64,000 nt of DNA, from positions 1 to 64,000 of the forward strand of contig NZ_APMP01000026.1 of the NCBI RefSeq assembly GCF_000372645.1. The letters run 5' to 3'. The notes under the pieces were generated by a model. The model had not been told where the DNA came from. It saw nothing but the letters and a program-made list of their open reading frames with translations, and ran no database searches. The translations under genes were made by a program, and so were the position numbers. The first letter of the stretch is position 1; the number at the start of each line of letters is the position of its first letter. Below are positions 62,183-64,000 of this stretch, one piece after another. This DNA is from Caulobacter vibrioides OR37. GTDB taxonomy: Bacteria > Pseudomonadota > Alphaproteobacteria > Caulobacterales > Caulobacteraceae.

Positions 62183-62869
62183 ATGGCTAAGCAACCCAAG
62201 CGCATCAAGGCCTGGACCGGCGACCGCGACGCGACCCACTCGGTCGAAGCCGCCATCAAGCTGGTCAAGGAAAACGCCAAGGCCAAGTTCGACGAGACCA
62301 TCGAGATCTCGGTGAACCTGGGCGTCGACCCGCGTCACGCCGACCAACAGGTCCGCGGCGTCGTCAACCTGCCGTCGGGCACCGGCCGTGACGTCCGCGT
62401 CGCCGTGTTCGCCAAGGACGCCAAGGCGGCCGAAGCGACCGCCGCGGGCGCCGAGCACGTCGGCGCCGAAGACCTGTACGAAAAGATCGCCGGCGGCTTC
62501 ATGGACTTCGATCGCGTCATCGCGACCCCGGACATGATGGCCCTGGTCGGTCGCCTCGGTAAGGTGCTGGGCCCGCGCGGCCTGATGCCGAACCCGAAGG
62601 TCGGCACCGTGACCCCGAACGTCGCCCAGGCCGTCAAGGACGCCAAGGGCGGCGCCGTGGAGTTCCGCGTCGAAAAGGCCGGTATCGTTCACGCCGGCAT
62701 CGGCAAGGCCTCGTTCACCGACGAAGCCCTGGTCGTCAACGTCAAGGCTCTGATCGAAGCCCTGAACCGCTCCAAGCCCTCGGGCGCCAAGGGCGTGTTC
62801 ATCAAGCGCATCGGTCTGTCGTCGACGATGGGTCCGGGCTTCAAGGTCGACACCGCCTCGGTCGGCTGA
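62183..62869 (+). CDS. rplA: 50S ribosomal protein L1
   Basis: 228 residues. It begins [20 protein letters not shown], with the [26 protein letters not shown]-binding strand and [24 protein letters not shown] near residue 135. It binds the L1 stalk of 23S rRNA and, in many bacteria, represses its own operon. The coding end at 62869 is followed by a strong terminator, so the operon seems to end here. rplJ, rplL and rpoB are not found in the window. Confidence 0.97.
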   Translation: MAKQPKRIKAWTGDRDATHSVEAAIKLVKENAKAKFDETIEISVNLGVDPRHADQQVRGVVNLPSGTGRDVRVAVFAKDAKAAEATAAGAEHVGAEDLYEKIAGGFMDFDRVIATPDMMALVGRLGKVLGPRGLMPNPKVGTVTPNVAQAVKDAKGGAVEFRVEKAGIVHAGIGKASFTDEALVVNVKALIEALNRSKPSGAKGVFIKRIGLSSTMGPGFKVDTASVG

Positions 62870-62898
62870 GCCTAAGCTTTTCAGTAAAGCGTAAGCGA

Positions 62899-62926
62899 AC
62901 GGGCGCTGGAGCGATCCAGCGCCCGT
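62899..62926 (+). terminator. Intrinsic terminator of rplK-rplA
   Basis: ACGGGCGCTGGA at 62899-62910 pairs with TCCAGCGCCCGT at 62915-62926 around a 4-base loop, followed by TTTC. Strong 12-bp stem. Confidence 0.9.
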
Positions 62927-62940
62927 TTTCGCGTTTGGGG

Positions 62941-63077
62941 GTCTTCCCTCTCCCCTTGCGGGAGAGGGTGGCCGAAGGCCGGGTGAAGGGTCGCGCTCGG
63001 CTAACCGGATAGGTATTTCACCCCCTCATCCGACCCGCTTCGCGGGCCACCTTCTCCCGCAAGGGGAGAAGGAAGAC
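62941..63077. repeat. CTCTCCCCTTGCGGGAGAG palindromic repeat
   Basis: The arm at 62941-62973 (GTCTTCCCTCTCCCCTTGCG start) is complementary to 63045-63077 almost without mismatch. It belongs to the same family as the mutL-internal copy at 5057-5174. It lies between the rplA terminator and the toxin-antitoxin pair. Confidence 0.8.
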
Positions 63078-63133
63078 CCCTACGTTGTACCCCCGGCTAG
63101 CCGATGCTACCTTCCGTCTAGACGGAGCCTCCC

Positions 63134-63373
63134 ATGCCCTTTCACGTCCGCGATCCCGAGACCGACGCCCTGGTGCGTCAGTACGCCGAGGAAAAGCGCG
63201 TCGGCATCACCGACGCGATCAAGCTGGCGGTCAATAAGGCGCGGGAAGCCGACGAGAAGGCGCTCGCCCAGAAGCGGGCCGCGTTGAAGGCCATTCGCGA
63301 CGAAGTGGCCGCCTGGCCCAGGACGGGCGAGGTCGCGGACAAGGCCTTCTTCGACAGCCTCAACGACGAGTGA
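63134..63373 (+). CDS. VapB-type antitoxin (Rv0623/PSK-like)
   Basis: 79 residues. A short N-terminal DNA-binding segment (PFHVRDPETDALVRQYAEEK, RVGITDAIKLAVNKARE) fits the Rv0623-type antitoxin family. The C-terminus (AWPRTGEVADKAFFDSLNDE) is of the type that wraps around a PIN toxin. It neutralises the toxin encoded next and likely represses the pair. The stop overlaps the toxin start by one base (TGATG). Confidence 0.88.
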   Translation: MPFHVRDPETDALVRQYAEEKRVGITDAIKLAVNKAREADEKALAQKRAALKAIRDEVAAWPRTGEVADKAFFDSLNDE

Positions 63374-63768
63374 TGTTCGTCGACGCCTCGGCCTGGACGG
63401 CCATCATCCTGAACGAGCCGGAAGCCGAGGATTTCGAGGCGCGGTTGCTGACCTCGGGCTTGGTGCTGACCTCGGCCTTGTCCAACTGGGAAACCGTGCG
63501 GGCGATCATGAAGGTCACGCGCCAGGACCAGGCCCGGGTCGAGGCCATCGTCGCCGGCTACCAGTTCGGCGCCGGGGCGCGCGTCGTACCCATCGGCGAG
63601 GCCGAGCAGCGCGTCGCCCTCGACGCCCACGCCCGCTACGGCAAGGGCGTCCACCCGGCCAGGCTGAACATGGGCGATTGCTTTTCCTATGCCTGCGCCA
63701 AGGTCCACGGCGCGCCGCTGCTCTACAAGGGCGAGGACTTCGCCCTGACCGATATCGAGGCCGCCTGA
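63373..63768 (+). CDS. VapC-type PIN-domain ribonuclease toxin
   Basis: 131 residues from the ATG at 63373 that overlaps the antitoxin stop; a GTG at 63370 is also open. The acidic active-site residues are Asp in FVDASAW (about 4), Glu in NWETV (about 40), Asp in MGDCFSYACAK (about 99) and a further one in KGEDF (about 119). The size and order are standard for VapC. It cleaves RNA when free of the antitoxin. Confidence 0.9.
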   Translation: MFVDASAWTAIILNEPEAEDFEARLLTSGLVLTSALSNWETVRAIMKVTRQDQARVEAIVAGYQFGAGARVVPIGEAEQRVALDAHARYGKGVHPARLNMGDCFSYACAKVHGAPLLYKGEDFALTDIEAA

Positions 63769-63769
63769 A

Positions 63770-64000
63770 GTGCCGATCGGGGAAAAGGCGGAGATCCTCG
63801 ACGTCGCGGTGATCGGCGGCGGACCGGCGGGGCTGATGGCGGCCGAGACGGTCGCCAAGGCCGGCAAGTCCGTGGCCGTGTTCGAGAAGATGCCGACCTT
63901 CGGGCGCAAGTTCCTGATGGCCGGGCGCGGCGGGCTGAACCTGACCCATTCGGAGGATTTCGAGCGCTTCGTGGCGCGTTACGGCGACCGGGCGGCGCGG
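63770..64000 (+). CDS. BaiN/HI0933-type FAD flavoprotein, partial
   Basis: Starts at GTG 63770, directly behind the VapC stop, and runs off the window; 77 codons are visible. The N-terminal FAD site VIGGGPAGLMAAE is followed by FEKMPTFGRKFLMAGRGGLN, a strong match to the TIGR03862/HI0933 family of NAD(P)/FAD-dependent oxidoreductases. The enzymatic role of these proteins is poorly defined. Confidence 0.85.
   Translation, partial: MPIGEKAEILDVAVIGGGPAGLMAAETVAKAGKSVAVFEKMPTFGRKFLMAGRGGLNLTHSEDFERFVARYGDRAAR

Overview
The window looks like chromosome of a Caulobacter-type alphaproteobacterium. GC is high, and the imuA-imuB-dnaE2 mutasome sits behind a GTTC-N7-GTTC LexA box, the form described in Caulobacter. 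MutL carries the endonuclease motif typical of lineages without MutH. Many proteins are of familiar alphaproteobacterial types (DUF2164, TipAS-type MerR, IlvD/EDD sugar-acid dehydratase). There is no phage, CRISPR array or transposase gene. The mobile-looking fraction consists of short palindromic repeat families scattered between genes, two of them reaching into coding sequence. Layout, 0-8.3 kb: acyl-CoA dehydrogenase, divergent GNAT acetyltransferase, an unrecognised protein, a MerR/TipAS regulator with a convincing internal start, mutL, a TraB/GumN-like secreted protein preceded by the tail of a lost paralogue, and a DUF3850 protein. 8.4-11.7 kb: the conserved rpmH-rnpA-yidC-engB block on the minus strand. 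11.9-21.3 kb: minus-strand catabolic and redox genes (quinone-oxidoreductase-like MDR, alpha/beta hydrolase, TetR, DUF2164, flavin monooxygenase, carotenoid oxygenase, serine hydrolase, sugar dehydrogenase lipoprotein), punctuated by palindromic repeats. 21.3-28.8 kb: GDSL esterase, RND efflux pump with its adaptor, GST, thiolase and a small membrane protein. 28.9-30.2 kb: a compact set of orphan small genes with a stand-alone LuxR-type HTH protein. 30.4-34.6 kb: a sugar-acid operon (IlvD/EDD-family dehydratase, DgoK kinase, DgoA aldolase) with a GntR/FCD regulator, giving a De Ley-Doudoroff-type route to pyruvate and glyceraldehyde-3-phosphate. 34.7-37.9 kb: a single-chain biotin-dependent acyl-CoA carboxylase. 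38.0-43.6 kb: the SOS mutagenesis operon imuA-imuB-dnaE2. 43.7-56.2 kb: two methyl-accepting chemotaxis proteins bracketing a MarR regulator, a methyltransferase, a pepsin-like secreted protein, a CapD/PglF-type nucleotide-sugar enzyme, moeA, and an HCCA-isomerase/SDR pair with a divergent HxlR regulator. 56.5-64.0 kb: nusG, secE and tRNA-Trp (minus strand), ferredoxin-NADP reductase, an aromatic-residue leader peptide and attenuator in front of DAHP synthase, rplK-rplA (plus strand), a VapBC-type toxin-antitoxin pair and the start of a BaiN/HI0933-type flavoprotein cut by the window end. The strongest regulatory observations are three. First, a 27-codon leader with a Phe-Trp-Tyr-Phe-Ser-Tyr run and competing hairpins lies before DAHP synthase. 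Second, an internal SD plus ATG would release a free TipAS domain from a MerR regulator. Third, 60 bp of the dnaE2 3' end is exactly duplicated 2.3 kb downstream. A near-identical 116-bp two-hairpin element in inverted orientation flanks 45.3-53.6 kb and could mediate inversion of that segment.
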